Assembly: GCF_009183365.2 (NCBI RefSeq)
Contig: NZ_CP068230.1
Location: 352,001-416,000, forward strand
Length of the DNA: 64,000 bases
Reading direction: 5' to 3'
DNA from: Shewanella algae
Lineage (GTDB): Bacteria; Pseudomonadota; Gammaproteobacteria; Enterobacterales; Shewanellaceae
The position numbers and the translations under genes are program-made. This document shows, piece by piece, positions 53,944-62,910 of this stretch. The number at the start of each line of letters is the position of its first letter. Positions within the stretch are counted from its first letter, which is position 1. The notes beneath the pieces were generated by a model. That model made no database searches and was not told the origin of the DNA. It was given only the letters and a program-made list of their open reading frames with translations.

Positions 53944-55688
53944 TGTTGCTCGGCGGCTTTCTGCTGACTGAGTTGGTTGACGCCTGCACGCTTCACCAGG
54001 CTATCCAGGGTATCGGGCTGCTGCAGCGAGGCCACTCCAATGCGCACGGCATGAGCCACTTGCCAGCTCTGCACTATCGGCTTGAGTTGCTCGCTGACCT
54101 GCAAGGCGCCCTGGACCGAGGTGTAGGGCAGCAGGATCACCATCTCATCCATGCTGTAGCGCAGCAGTCTGTCTTGCTCTCTGAGTTTCTGTTCCAGCGC
54201 CCGCTGCAGGGCGGAAAGATCCACCTGACGTATATGGCTGGTACTCAGCAACAACAGGCTCAAGGGGTAGTTGCCCTTCTTGGCGCTGCTGAGCATGGCA
54301 TCCAGCTGCTGGGCCGCAGGCAGTTTTTCCAGTGCCTCGGTACTCGGTTGTTGCCAGCGGTTACGGCGACTGACCAACCAGATCAGCGCACCTATGATGG
54401 CGAGTGCCAGCACAGAGATGGTGCCGTAGGCCTGGCTCAGTTTGGAGCGCTGATCGGCACTGGCAAGACGAATGTTCTGCTGGGTTTCTACCTGCAGCTG
54501 CTCCTGCTGGCTGAGCCTGGCCTTGTATTGCATAAAGCGGGTATTGTTGAGCTGCTTTTGGGCCTCGGCCGCGGCCTGGGCCGCCAGTTTCATCGCCTCG
54601 TATGCCGGTTTGAACTCTGCTCTTTCGGCGTAATAGTCACTGATAAGCTGTTGGGTATAGGCCACTTCATCGGCCAGTTGCAGCTGCTCGGCCTGCTGCG
54701 CCGCCTGCATCAACAGCCTTATGCCTTCATCGTCGTTGCGCTGGGCGAGACGCACCCTGGCCAATAGCCGGGTAGCACGCATATAGTTGTTTACTTTGCC
54801 TTGTTTTTCATAGGTCTGCAGGGCAATACCCACTAACTCGTCGGCAATCTCGGTTCTGCCCCTGGCGAGTTCTATCACGGCTATTTGGCTGTAACTGTTG
54901 GCAAGCTCCAGCGGTGAGCCTATCTCAGGCAGCAGTATTTTGGACTGTTTCAGCAGGCTGTCGGCTTGGGCCATATCCTCCTGTGCCAGCGCGACTCTGG
55001 CGGCCATTAATAACAGCACATGGCGCACCTTGCCTTTGGCTTCATCTGTGTCCAGTGCCAACTTGAGATAGTAGGCCGCTTGGCGCAGGTCGCCGGTGGA
55101 ATACATCAGGCTGGCCATGTCGCCGTAAACATAGGCCAGAGGTGGCCATAGCCAGGACGGATTTTGACTGCTGATATCCGGGTAGATGTCCAGCGCCAGA
55201 CGCAGATCTTCGATGGCGGTGCCATAGTTGCCAAGGTCGTTTTCCAGCTGACCCTTGAGTCTCAGGGCGTTGACCAGAGCCTGGGGTTGGTTGTGGCGTT
55301 TGGCCTGTTCAATGGCGCCGTCGAGTAACAGCAGTGATTGTTTAAGATCGTCGAAATTGGCATAGGCATCGGCGCGGCAAATTTGAAAATAACTGTCTGC
55401 CTGTTCCAGCCTTAGTTGCTTGGCTCTGGCTTCTCCCAGTTCGGCCAGATTGATGGCGGCGCCGTTGTCTCCTAATTGCAGGAGTGCTTCACATTTAAAT
55501 AACTGTAATCTCAGCACTTGGGCCTGGCTCAATTCTGAGGTTTGACGCTCAAGCTCATTGATTTGGGTCAGCGCCAGCGTAGGATATTGATAGAGGGTGT
55601 TGGCCAGAGTGTCCAACCGCTCCGCGGCCCAAAGCACACAAGAAAATGACCACAGGAGCAAGCTCAGTGCCAAGAGGCGAAAATCCAT
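53925..55688 (-). CDS. TPR protein with membrane helix and degenerate GGDEF domain
   Basis: A 587-residue protein: signal peptide 1-22; about ten TPR-like repeats to residue 380; a coiled coil; a membrane helix at 422-440; and a C-terminal domain of about 130 residues with the GGDEF fold (SLLLLSTSHI, REQDRLLRYSMDEMVILLP). The signature is S512-M-D-E-M516 instead of GGDEF, so it should not make c-di-GMP. The TPR-helix-GGDEF layout is common in Shewanella and Vibrio signalling proteins, where TPRs lie in the periplasm. It might bind GTP or c-di-GMP or act as a scaffold. Confidence 0.87.
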   Translation of the reverse strand: MDFRLLALSLLLWSFSCVLWAAERLDTLANTLYQYPTLALTQINELERQTSELSQAQVLRLQLFKCEALLQLGDNGAAINLAELGEARAKQLRLEQADSYFQICRADAYANFDDLKQSLLLLDGAIEQAKRHNQPQALVNALRLKGQLENDLGNYGTAIEDLRLALDIYPDISSQNPSWLWPPLAYVYGDMASLMYSTGDLRQAAYYLKLALDTDEAKGKVRHVLLLMAARVALAQEDMAQADSLLKQSKILLPEIGSPLELANSYSQIAVIELARGRTEIADELVGIALQTYEKQGKVNNYMRATRLLARVRLAQRNDDEGIRLLMQAAQQAEQLQLADEVAYTQQLISDYYAERAEFKPAYEAMKLAAQAAAEAQKQLNNTRFMQYKARLSQQEQLQVETQQNIRLASADQRSKLSQAYGTISVLALAIIGALIWLVSRRNRWQQPSTEALEKLPAAQQLDAMLSSAKKGNYPLSLLLLSTSHIRQVDLSALQRALEQKLREQDRLLRYSMDEMVILLPYTSVQGALQVSEQLKPIVQSWQVAHAVRIGVASLQQPDTLDSLVKRAGVNQLSQQKAAEQHQSPAR

Positions 55689-55990
55689 TTTTTCTCCGCT
55701 GAGTGAAGGTGAGTTTTGCCGGGCGTAACCGTGTTGAGATAATAACTATTTTTTATCATTTTTGGCACAAAAAATGATGCTATCGGCAAGATTTTATTCA
55801 TCTATTTAGCTTTGGATCACCAAGGCTTGAATGGTGCAAATCAGCACGTTAAGCCGAAATTTTCAACTGATGCTGAGAAATATAGGCTTGACAGCGAGCA
55901 AGGAGGCAGTTAATTATTGAACTTCTTGAACCCGGTGGGAAGAATATAAACCCACTTTAAATGAATTTTTATCTGGTATAGAACGGCTAA
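55689..55990 (+). other. Leader and promoter region of the leu operon
   Basis: About 300 AT-rich bases between the divergent TPR gene and the leucine leader. A perfect -35 TTGACA is at 55888-55893, with only a weak -10 (TTAATT/TAATTA) 16-17 bp downstream; a TATAAA at 55945 has no good -35. Confidence 0.55.
55888..55916 (+). promoter_or_regulatory. Candidate leu promoter
   Basis: TTGACA followed after 16-17 bp by TTAATT. The -35 is perfect, the -10 weak; the position is about 75 bases before the leader peptide. Confidence 0.5.
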
Positions 55991-56056
55991 ATGAACCCAC
56001 AAATGCAACTGTCTCTCCTCCTCCTTACTCTCGCAGTCCCTGCGCGGAGGAGCTAG
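55991..56056 (+). CDS. leuL: leu operon leader peptide
   Basis: A 21-residue peptide, MNPQMQLSLLLLTLAVPARRS, split here into its key feature: six leucines, with Leu9 to Leu12 consecutive and read from CTC, CTC, CTC, CTT. The codons overlap the CTCCTCC arm of the first hairpin. Ribosome stalling here when leucyl-tRNA is scarce frees the downstream arm and prevents termination. Confidence 0.9.
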   Translation: MNPQMQLSLLLLTLAVPARRS

Positions 56057-56118
56057 ACTTGCACGTCGATTAGCAAGCCAGAACTCAAAACCCCGCGCCA
56101 GAAACCGCGGGGTTTTTT
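56042..56118 (+). terminator. leu attenuator (antiterminator and terminator)
   Basis: Terminator: AAAACCCCGCG (56087-56097) pairs with CGCGGGGTTTT (56106-56116) and continues into Ts. Competing antiterminator: GCGCGG (56042-56047) with CCGCGC (56093-56098). The first hairpin is CTCCTCC in the leader codons with GGAGGAG (56046-56052). Confidence 0.9.
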
Positions 56119-56167
56119 GTTTCTGGCACGGGAAAAATCAATCGAAACCCCTGAATGGAGAATCCAG

Positions 56168-57736
56168 ATGTCTGACAGAGTGTTTATTTTCGATACCACC
56201 TTACGGGACGGCGAGCAGGCGCTGGCTGCCAGCCTGACAGTGAAAGAAAAACTGCAGATAGCCATGGCTCTCGAGCGCCTGGGGGTCGACATCATGGAGG
56301 TGGGGTTCCCGGTTTCCTCTCCCGGCGACTTTGAGTCGGTACAGACCATAGCCCGTACCATCAAAAACAGCAGGGTCTGCGCCCTGTCGCGGGCACTGGA
56401 GAAAGATATCGACGCTGCGGCCCAGGCCTTGTCGGTCGCGGATCAGTTCCGCATTCATACCTTTATTTCAACGTCAAATATCCATGTGCAGAGCAAGCTG
56501 AAGCGCTCCTTCGACCAAGTGCTGGAGATGGCGGTAGGGGCGGTGAAGTATGCCAGGCGCTTTACCGATGATGTGGAGTTTTCCTGCGAAGATGCCGGCC
56601 GGACCCCGATAGATAATCTGTGTCACATGGTCGAGGCGGCCATCGAAGCCGGTGCCCGCACCATCAATATTCCGGACACAGTGGGCTATACCATTCCCAG
56701 CGAGTTCGGCGGCATTATTCAAACCCTGTTCAACCGGGTGCCCAATATCGATCAGGCGGTGATCTCTGTGCACTGCCATGACGATTTGGGGCTGTCGGTC
56801 GCCAACTCCATCATGGCGGTGCAACAGGGAGCCCGGCAGATTGAGTGTACAATCAACGGCATAGGTGAACGGGCCGGTAACTGCTCACTGGAAGAGATTG
56901 CCATGATCCTGGCGACCCGCAAAGACATCCTGGGGCTGGAGACTGGCATCAAGGCTCAGGAAATTCACCGCATCTCCTCCATGGTGAGCCAGCTATGCAA
57001 TATGCCGATCCAGGCCAACAAGGCGATAGTGGGCGCCAATGCCTTTACCCATTCATCCGGTATCCATCAAGACGGCATGTTAAAGGCGCAAAACACCTAT
57101 GAAATCATGACACCTGAGAGCATAGGCCTGAATCGCAATCACCTGAATATGACCTCACGCTCCGGCCGCCATGTGATCAAGCATCGAATGGAGCAGATGG
57201 GTTATTCAGAGCAGGATTATTCATTGGATCAACTGTACGACGCCTTCCTGAAACTGGCCGACAAGAAGGGTCAGGTGTTCGACTATGACCTGGAAGCCTT
57301 GGTGTATATGGAGGGCCGGGCGGCGGCCGACGACCACTTCCAGTTGCAGCAGCTGGTGGTGCAATCCGACTCTACCGAGGGCATGGCCACCGCCACTGTA
57401 CGTATTGAAGCCGCCGGTGAGGTAGTGACCGAAGCCGCCACCGGCAATGGCCCTGTGGATGCCGCCTATAAGGCGATAGCCCGTGCCAGCGGCCAGAGCG
57501 TAGATATCTGCAGCTATAAGTTGAGCGCCAAAGGCGAAGGCCAGAATGCGCTGGGGCAGGTGGATATCACGGCTCAGTACCAGGGGCGCAATTTCCACGG
57601 TGTCGGCTTGGCTACCGATGTGGTCGAGGCTTCGGCCGCGGCCCTGGTGCATGTGATGAACCTTATTCAGCGCGCCGACCAGGTGGCGGATCATAAACAG
57701 AAAATACAACAGAGAAAGGAGTTGGGTGGCGTATGA
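56168..57736 (+). CDS. leuA: 2-isopropylmalate synthase
   Basis: A 522-residue enzyme condensing acetyl-CoA with 2-ketoisovalerate. The ATG at 56168 follows GGAG by seven bases (MSDRVFIFDTTLRDGEQA). Catalytic LRDGEQA (10-16), HCHDDLG and SSGIHQDG are intact, and the C-terminal leucine-binding regulatory domain is complete. Its stop overlaps leuB by four bases. Confidence 0.98.
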   Translation: MSDRVFIFDTTLRDGEQALAASLTVKEKLQIAMALERLGVDIMEVGFPVSSPGDFESVQTIARTIKNSRVCALSRALEKDIDAAAQALSVADQFRIHTFISTSNIHVQSKLKRSFDQVLEMAVGAVKYARRFTDDVEFSCEDAGRTPIDNLCHMVEAAIEAGARTINIPDTVGYTIPSEFGGIIQTLFNRVPNIDQAVISVHCHDDLGLSVANSIMAVQQGARQIECTINGIGERAGNCSLEEIAMILATRKDILGLETGIKAQEIHRISSMVSQLCNMPIQANKAIVGANAFTHSSGIHQDGMLKAQNTYEIMTPESIGLNRNHLNMTSRSGRHVIKHRMEQMGYSEQDYSLDQLYDAFLKLADKKGQVFDYDLEALVYMEGRAAADDHFQLQQLVVQSDSTEGMATATVRIEAAGEVVTEAATGNGPVDAAYKAIARASGQSVDICSYKLSAKGEGQNALGQVDITAQYQGRNFHGVGLATDVVEASAAALVHVMNLIQRADQVADHKQKIQQRKELGGV

Positions 57737-58827
57737 GTTATCAGATAGCGGTATTGGCCGGCGACGGCATAGGCCCGGAAGTCATGGCCCAGGCCCGTAA
57801 GGTGCTGACGGCGGTAGAGCAACGCTTTGACCTGGCAATGGAGTACGCCGAATATGATGTCGGCGGCATAGCGATAGATAACCATGGCTGCCCGTTGCCG
57901 GCATCGACCCTGGCCGGTTGTGAAGCGGCAGATGCGATTCTGTTTGGCTCGGTCGGCGGCCCCAAATGGGAAAAACTGCCTCCCAATGAACAGCCCGAGC
58001 GCGGCGCGCTGTTGCCACTGAGGGGCCATTTCGGCTTATTCAGTAACCTGAGACCGGCCAAGTTACATCAGGGACTGGAACATCTGTCGCCGCTGCGCGC
58101 CGATATCTCGGCCAAAGGGTTTGATGTGCTGTGCGTGCGTGAACTGACCGGCGGTATCTACTTTGGCAAACCCAAGGGGCGTCAAGGGGAGGGCGAGAGC
58201 GAAGAGGCGTTTGACACCATGAGATACAGCCGCGCCGAGATCCGCCGTATCGCCCATATCGCCTTCGAGGCCGCCCGCGGCCGCCGCGGCAAAGTGACTT
58301 CGGTCGACAAGGCCAACGTGCTGGCTTGCTCGGTACTTTGGCGTGAAGTGGTGGAGCAGGTCGCGAGCGAGTATCCGGATGTAGAACTGGAACATATCTA
58401 TATCGACAATGCCACCATGCAATTGCTGCGTCGTCCCTGGGATTTTGATGTGATGCTGTGCTCCAACCTGTTCGGCGACATACTTTCCGATGAAATCGCC
58501 ATGTTGACCGGCTCCATGGGGCTGTTGTCATCGGCTTCCATCAACAGCAGTGGTTTTGGTCTCTATGAACCGGCCGGTGGCAGTGCCCCGGATATTGCCG
58601 GCATGGGGATTGCCAACCCGGTAGCGCAGATCTTGTCGGCGGCCTTGATGTTGCGCCACAGCTTGCAGCAGGAAGAGGCGGCGGCAGCGATAGAGCGCGC
58701 CGTAGGCAAAGCGCTGGCAGATGGCTTCTTTACCTGTGAGTTGCTGGCGCCGGAGCAGCGGGATAATGCCAAGACCACGGCAGAGATGGGCGACTATATC
58801 GCCAATGCGATTCGGGAGGGGGTGTAA
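57733..58827 (+). CDS. leuB: 3-isopropylmalate dehydrogenase
   Basis: A 364-residue NAD-dependent dehydrogenase. LAGDGIGPEVM at the start, the substrate loop ELTGGIYFGKPKGR, VDKANVL and GSAPDIAG are typical. Start overlaps leuA (ATGA), stop overlaps leuC (TAATG). Confidence 0.98.
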   Translation: MSYQIAVLAGDGIGPEVMAQARKVLTAVEQRFDLAMEYAEYDVGGIAIDNHGCPLPASTLAGCEAADAILFGSVGGPKWEKLPPNEQPERGALLPLRGHFGLFSNLRPAKLHQGLEHLSPLRADISAKGFDVLCVRELTGGIYFGKPKGRQGEGESEEAFDTMRYSRAEIRRIAHIAFEAARGRRGKVTSVDKANVLACSVLWREVVEQVASEYPDVELEHIYIDNATMQLLRRPWDFDVMLCSNLFGDILSDEIAMLTGSMGLLSSASINSSGFGLYEPAGGSAPDIAGMGIANPVAQILSAALMLRHSLQQEEAAAAIERAVGKALADGFFTCELLAPEQRDNAKTTAEMGDYIANAIREGV

Positions 58828-60236
58828 TGGGCAAGACATTGTATGAAAAAGTGTGGGATGCCCACCTGGTGGCGACGCCGGCGGGAGAAGCGCCGATTAT
58901 TTACGTCGACCGTCATCTGGTGCACGAAGTGACATCACCCCAGGCCTTCAGTGGCCTGAAGATGGCCGGGCGCCAACTTCGGGCACCGGACAAGACCTTT
59001 GCCACCATGGATCACAACACCTCGACCAAGAGCGCCAGTCTGGACGCCTTGAGCCCCATGGCGCGCACTCAAGTTGAAACCCTGGCACAGAACTGTCGCG
59101 AATTCGGTGTGCGTCTTTATGACATTCACCACCCCAATCAGGGCATAGTGCATGTGATGGGGCCTGAGCTGGGCATTACCCTGCCGGGTACGGTTATTGT
59201 CTGTGGCGATTCCCATACCGCTACCCACGGCGCCTTTGGCGCGCTGGCCTTCGGTATTGGCACCTCGGAGGTGGAGCATGTGCTGGCCACCCAAACGCTG
59301 CGGCAGCTTAAGGCCAAGACCATGAGAGTCGAGGTCAAGGGGCAACTGGGTGAAGGCATTACCGCCAAGGATGTGGTGCTGGCGATTATCGGCAAGATAG
59401 GCATGGATGGCGGCACCGGCTATGTGGTGGAGTTTTGCGGTGACGCGATTCGTGCCCTGTCGATGGAAGGGCGCATGACGCTGTGCAACATGGCGATTGA
59501 GATGGGTGCCAAGGCCGGCATGGTCGCGCCGGATGAAACCACGTTCGCCTATCTTGAGGGACGTCAGTTTGCGCCCAAGGGCGCCGATTGGGATGCCGCC
59601 CTGGCAGCCTGGAAGATGCTCAAGTCCGATGAAGATGCCATCTTCGATGCTTATGTGGAGTTGGAAGGCAGTGAAATCGCGCCGCAACTGACCTGGGGCA
59701 CTAATCCTGGCCAGGTGGTGGCCATAGATAAACCTGTGCCCAACCCCGCCGATGAGGCCGATGCCACAGTGCGCGGCAGTATGGAAAAGGCGCTGAATTA
59801 CATAGGTTTGACGCCGGGCACCCTGATGACGGATGTGGCCATCAACAAGGTCTTTATCGGTTCATGCACCAATTCGCGCATCGAAGATCTGCGTAGCGCC
59901 GCGGCGCAGATCCGTGGTCGGCGGGTGGCTGACGGCGTGACCGCCATAGTGGTGCCGGGCTCGGGACAAGTGAAGGCTCAGGCCGAAGCCGAAGGCTTGG
60001 ACAAACTGTTTGTCGAGGCCGGGTTTGAGTGGCGCTTGCCGGGCTGCTCCATGTGTCTGGCGATGAATGATGATCGCCTGGAAAGCGGCGATCGCTGCGC
60101 CTCAACCAGTAACCGTAACTTTGAGGGGCGGCAGGGACGCGGCAGCCGTACCCATCTGGTGAGTCCTGCCATGGCAGCCGCTGCCGCCATTGCCGGGCAC
60201 TTTGTCGATATCCGCCACGCTGGCCAGGAGAAATAA
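58827..60236 (+). CDS. leuC: 3-isopropylmalate dehydratase, large subunit
   Basis: A 469-residue aconitase-family subunit. The 4Fe-4S ligands are C347 (FIGSCTNSR), C407 and C410 (GCSMC), the same numbers as in E. coli LeuC. It works as a heterodimer with LeuD. One base overlaps with leuB. Confidence 0.98.
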   Translation: MGKTLYEKVWDAHLVATPAGEAPIIYVDRHLVHEVTSPQAFSGLKMAGRQLRAPDKTFATMDHNTSTKSASLDALSPMARTQVETLAQNCREFGVRLYDIHHPNQGIVHVMGPELGITLPGTVIVCGDSHTATHGAFGALAFGIGTSEVEHVLATQTLRQLKAKTMRVEVKGQLGEGITAKDVVLAIIGKIGMDGGTGYVVEFCGDAIRALSMEGRMTLCNMAIEMGAKAGMVAPDETTFAYLEGRQFAPKGADWDAALAAWKMLKSDEDAIFDAYVELEGSEIAPQLTWGTNPGQVVAIDKPVPNPADEADATVRGSMEKALNYIGLTPGTLMTDVAINKVFIGSCTNSRIEDLRSAAAQIRGRRVADGVTAIVVPGSGQVKAQAEAEGLDKLFVEAGFEWRLPGCSMCLAMNDDRLESGDRCASTSNRNFEGRQGRGSRTHLVSPAMAAAAAIAGHFVDIRHAGQEK

Positions 60237-60237
60237 A

Positions 60238-60843
60238 ATGCAGGCTTTTACTATTCATCAGGGAATTGCGGTGCCATTGGATAGCGCCAATGTGGATACA
60301 GATCAGATCATCCCCAAACAGTTTCTGTCCAAGGTCACCAAGGATGGCTTCGGTGTCCATCTCTTTCACGACTGGCGCTATCTGGATGATGCCGGTGAGC
60401 AGCCGGATCCTGCCTTTGTGATGAACCAGCCCAGATATCAGGGAGCCTCTATTTTACTGGCGCGGGAAAACTTCGGTTGTGGCTCCAGCCGTGAACACGC
60501 GCCTTGGGCCCTGGCCGACTATGGTTTGCGGGTGATTATTGCGCCCAGCTTTGCCGATATCTTTTACGGCAACGCCATCAATAATGGGTTATTGCCGGTG
60601 ATCCTTGAGGCCGCTGAGGTGCAACAGTTGTTTGAGGAGGTAACGGCGACCGAAGGCAGTGAAATCAAAGTCGACCTGCAGCAGTGCCAGGTTGTTTCAC
60701 CCTCCGGGAAACACTTTGCATTTCAACTGGCTGAATCTGCCCGTCATAAGCTGCTCAATGGATTGGATGCCATCGGCCTGACTCTGTCCCATGAGCAGGC
60801 CATCGCCGATTATGAAGCCGGGCTGCCGGGCTGGCGCGCCTAG
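60238..60843 (+). CDS. leuD: 3-isopropylmalate dehydratase, small subunit
   Basis: A 201-residue swivelling-domain subunit; the ATG at 60238 directly follows the leuC stop and a GGAG site lies within leuC. NVDTDQIIPKQFL and FGCGSSREHAPW are the family marks. It is the last gene of the leu operon. Confidence 0.98.
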   Translation: MQAFTIHQGIAVPLDSANVDTDQIIPKQFLSKVTKDGFGVHLFHDWRYLDDAGEQPDPAFVMNQPRYQGASILLARENFGCGSSREHAPWALADYGLRVIIAPSFADIFYGNAINNGLLPVILEAAEVQQLFEEVTATEGSEIKVDLQQCQVVSPSGKHFAFQLAESARHKLLNGLDAIGLTLSHEQAIADYEAGLPGWRA

Positions 60844-60875
60844 TCCCGCCTGTTATTTCAGCGTACACATGTACA

Positions 60876-60910
60876 AGAGCAGACCAGTGGCTTGGTAACA
60901 GGTCTGCTCT
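60876..60910 (+). terminator. Hairpin after leuD
   Basis: AGAGCAGACC and GGTCTGCTCT pair over 10 bp with a 15-base loop, 33 bases after leuD. No clear T run follows, so it is a weaker terminator candidate. Confidence 0.6.
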
Positions 60911-61185
60911 CTTGTGTTCCAAACAAGTATGTTGACTGTAGTTACCTATAATTTATTTTTTAAAAACATTTGGTTATAGGTTTTGTTCATAGGGAGGTAG
61001 ACTGCAACCTTGAATGCTTAGTGATTTATGCTGTTTGTCTGATTTAAATTAAGTGAACAAGTGTTTTTATGGTTACTTAATAATTTATACTTATTTTTCA
61101 AGTTAATAGTTTTTGTTTCCTTTTGGGTTTCAATTCTTTTCAGCAAACATTAATGCCGTTTCCTCTCTGTTTTAAGCACCTATAG

Positions 61186-61201
61186 AGTGACTTGTGTCAC
61201 T
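61186..61201 (+). promoter_or_regulatory. CRP-like dyad upstream of fadL
   Basis: AGTGAC-TTGT-GTCACT is a perfect 16-bp dyad containing GTGA-N6-TCAC, the CRP core with both outer bases changed. It lies 150 bases before fadL. Confidence 0.55.
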
Positions 61202-61351
61202 TTTTTGTCTTTCTTTGTTGATTTTTGTGGTTGTTTATCCTGTTTTTTGCTTGCTGCTTGCAAAGATATTCTGTGTCAGTAAACTGCGCCGCAACAAAAT
61301 GGAGTTATTACTCTATTCAGAAATTGCTAAATAAACAGACAGAGAATAACA

Positions 61352-62698
61352 ATGAAGAAACAACTTATTGCTGTCGCCATTGCGGCCAGCTTTGTGGGAG
61401 CAACGACTCAGGTTCAAGCAGCTGGTTTCCAACTGGCAGAATCTTCAGCGACCGGACTTGGACGTGCCTTCGCCGGTGAAGCGGCCATGGCCGATAACCC
61501 TGCGGCTCAGGGGCGTAACCCTGCCATGCTCAGCTATCTTGAAGGTCGTCAGATCTCTGCCGGTGCCATCTATGTGATGCCGGAAGTTGACGCCTTGGGT
61601 CAGGTTTCGTTGGCGTCGCCTTTATTGCCTCAGGCCATGACCATGAATGCCGATGCATTGGATGTGGCTGACAACGCTTTAGTGCCTAACTTCTATTACT
61701 CCAACCAGCTCAACGACAGCTGGACTTGGGGTTTGGCACTGAACTCCAACTATGGTTTGTCTACCGAACTGCCGGCCGCCCATGCTGCCTCCATTTTTGG
61801 TAACAAGACCGCGGTGACTACTGTAGAGCTGAACACCAATATTGCTTACCGCATTGATGAGCACTTCACTGTGGGTGCCGGTCTGCGCGGTGTGTATGGT
61901 GACGGTGAGATAGGCGCATCTGTTCCTGGCTGGATAGAAGGTGTTCGTGCTATCCCTGGCTTGCCGGCAGAGGTGACTTCTCGTCTGCCTGCCGCCGGCA
62001 CCGAGCTCAAGCATCTGGAAGGTGATGACTTTGGTTATGGTTGGCAGCTAGGTGCCAGCTGGCAGATCAATGCTAATCACCGCCTGGGTATCGCCTATCA
62101 CAGCCACGTTGAGCTGGATCTGGACGGCCAAGCCCGTGGCGCCCTTTATACCGGCGGTACAGCCGAGGTTGAAGGCTACCTGCCATTGGAGCTGCCGGCA
62201 TTTGCCGAGCTGGCTTCTTACCATCAGTTGACTGACAACTGGGCGATGCACGCCAGCATCAACTGGACCGACTGGAGTGTGTTCAACAAGCTGGTGGCTT
62301 ATTTCCCTGGTGAGCAGAAGCCTATTGGCGGCCTGGAATCCGATCTGGTGAAGGAAGAAAACTTCAAAGACAACTGGCGCTTTGCTCTGGGTACCAGCTA
62401 CCAGCTGAACAACGAGTGGTTGTTGCGTGCCGGTGTGGCCTTGGATAAGACAGCGGTTGACGATGAATACCGTACTATCACTATTCCAGATACCGACCGT
62501 CTCTGGTTCAGCGTGGGTGCCGGTTATGCCCCCAGCAAGAACCTGACAGTGGATCTGGGTCTGACCTATATCCGCGCCCACGGTGATGCCCCTATCAACG
62601 AGACTCAGGATCTGATGGGTCTGGCTCAGGTTGCCTTCCAGGGCGATGCCAGCGGCCACGTCTGGTTGGCGGGTCTGCAAGTGACCTATAAGATGTAA
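61352..62698 (+). CDS. fadL: Long-chain fatty acid outer-membrane transporter FadL
   Basis: A 448-residue outer-membrane barrel of the FadL/OMPP1 family: signal peptide 1-23 (VQA-A), then the plug start AGFQLAESSATGLGRAFAGE with the NPA motif (ADNPAAQGRNPAML), and barrel strands to VTYKM. It imports long-chain fatty acids and hydrophobic compounds. Shewanella-like bacteria often carry several paralogues, so the substrate is not certain. Confidence 0.94.
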   Translation: MKKQLIAVAIAASFVGATTQVQAAGFQLAESSATGLGRAFAGEAAMADNPAAQGRNPAMLSYLEGRQISAGAIYVMPEVDALGQVSLASPLLPQAMTMNADALDVADNALVPNFYYSNQLNDSWTWGLALNSNYGLSTELPAAHAASIFGNKTAVTTVELNTNIAYRIDEHFTVGAGLRGVYGDGEIGASVPGWIEGVRAIPGLPAEVTSRLPAAGTELKHLEGDDFGYGWQLGASWQINANHRLGIAYHSHVELDLDGQARGALYTGGTAEVEGYLPLELPAFAELASYHQLTDNWAMHASINWTDWSVFNKLVAYFPGEQKPIGGLESDLVKEENFKDNWRFALGTSYQLNNEWLLRAGVALDKTAVDDEYRTITIPDTDRLWFSVGAGYAPSKNLTVDLGLTYIRAHGDAPINETQDLMGLAQVAFQGDASGHVWLAGLQVTYKM

Positions 62699-62726
62699 TA
62701 CCATTCCGGCCAAGGAATGAGACAAG

Positions 62727-62749
62727 AGCCCCGCCAAGCGGGGCTTTTT
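62727..62749 (+). terminator. Terminator after fadL
   Basis: AGCCCCGC and GCGGGGCT form an 8-bp stem with a 3-base loop and T run. Confidence 0.9.
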
Positions 62750-62784
62750 CATATCAGGCCAAGTCTGGCTCAAGGAGGTGTTAA

Positions 62785-62876
62785 ACTTGGCGAGGCTGCA
62801 CTCTGGGCTGTTTGATCGCTGGTGGGCGCGAGCTCAGGGCTGTTTTATACTTGGCGTGGCCGAGCTCAGGGCTTAT
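62785..62876. repeat. Three imperfect repeats of about 32 bp
   Basis: CGAGCTCAGGGCT occurs at 62829-62841 and 62861-62873 exactly 32 bp apart; ACTTGGCG occurs at 62785 and 62849. The three units end in variants of GGGCTGTTT or GGGCTTAT. Confidence 0.7.
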
Positions 62877-62910
62877 ATTCATGCTATTGCCAACAAAAAA
62901 TAATAAGCCC

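Larger units (their letters stand above)
60844..61351. other. Long AT-rich region upstream of fadL
   Basis: About 508 bases with no supported gene; very rich in T. It contains the hairpin at 60876-60910 and the CRP-like dyad at 61186-61201. The length is unusual for this window and suggests complex control of fadL. Confidence 0.6.
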
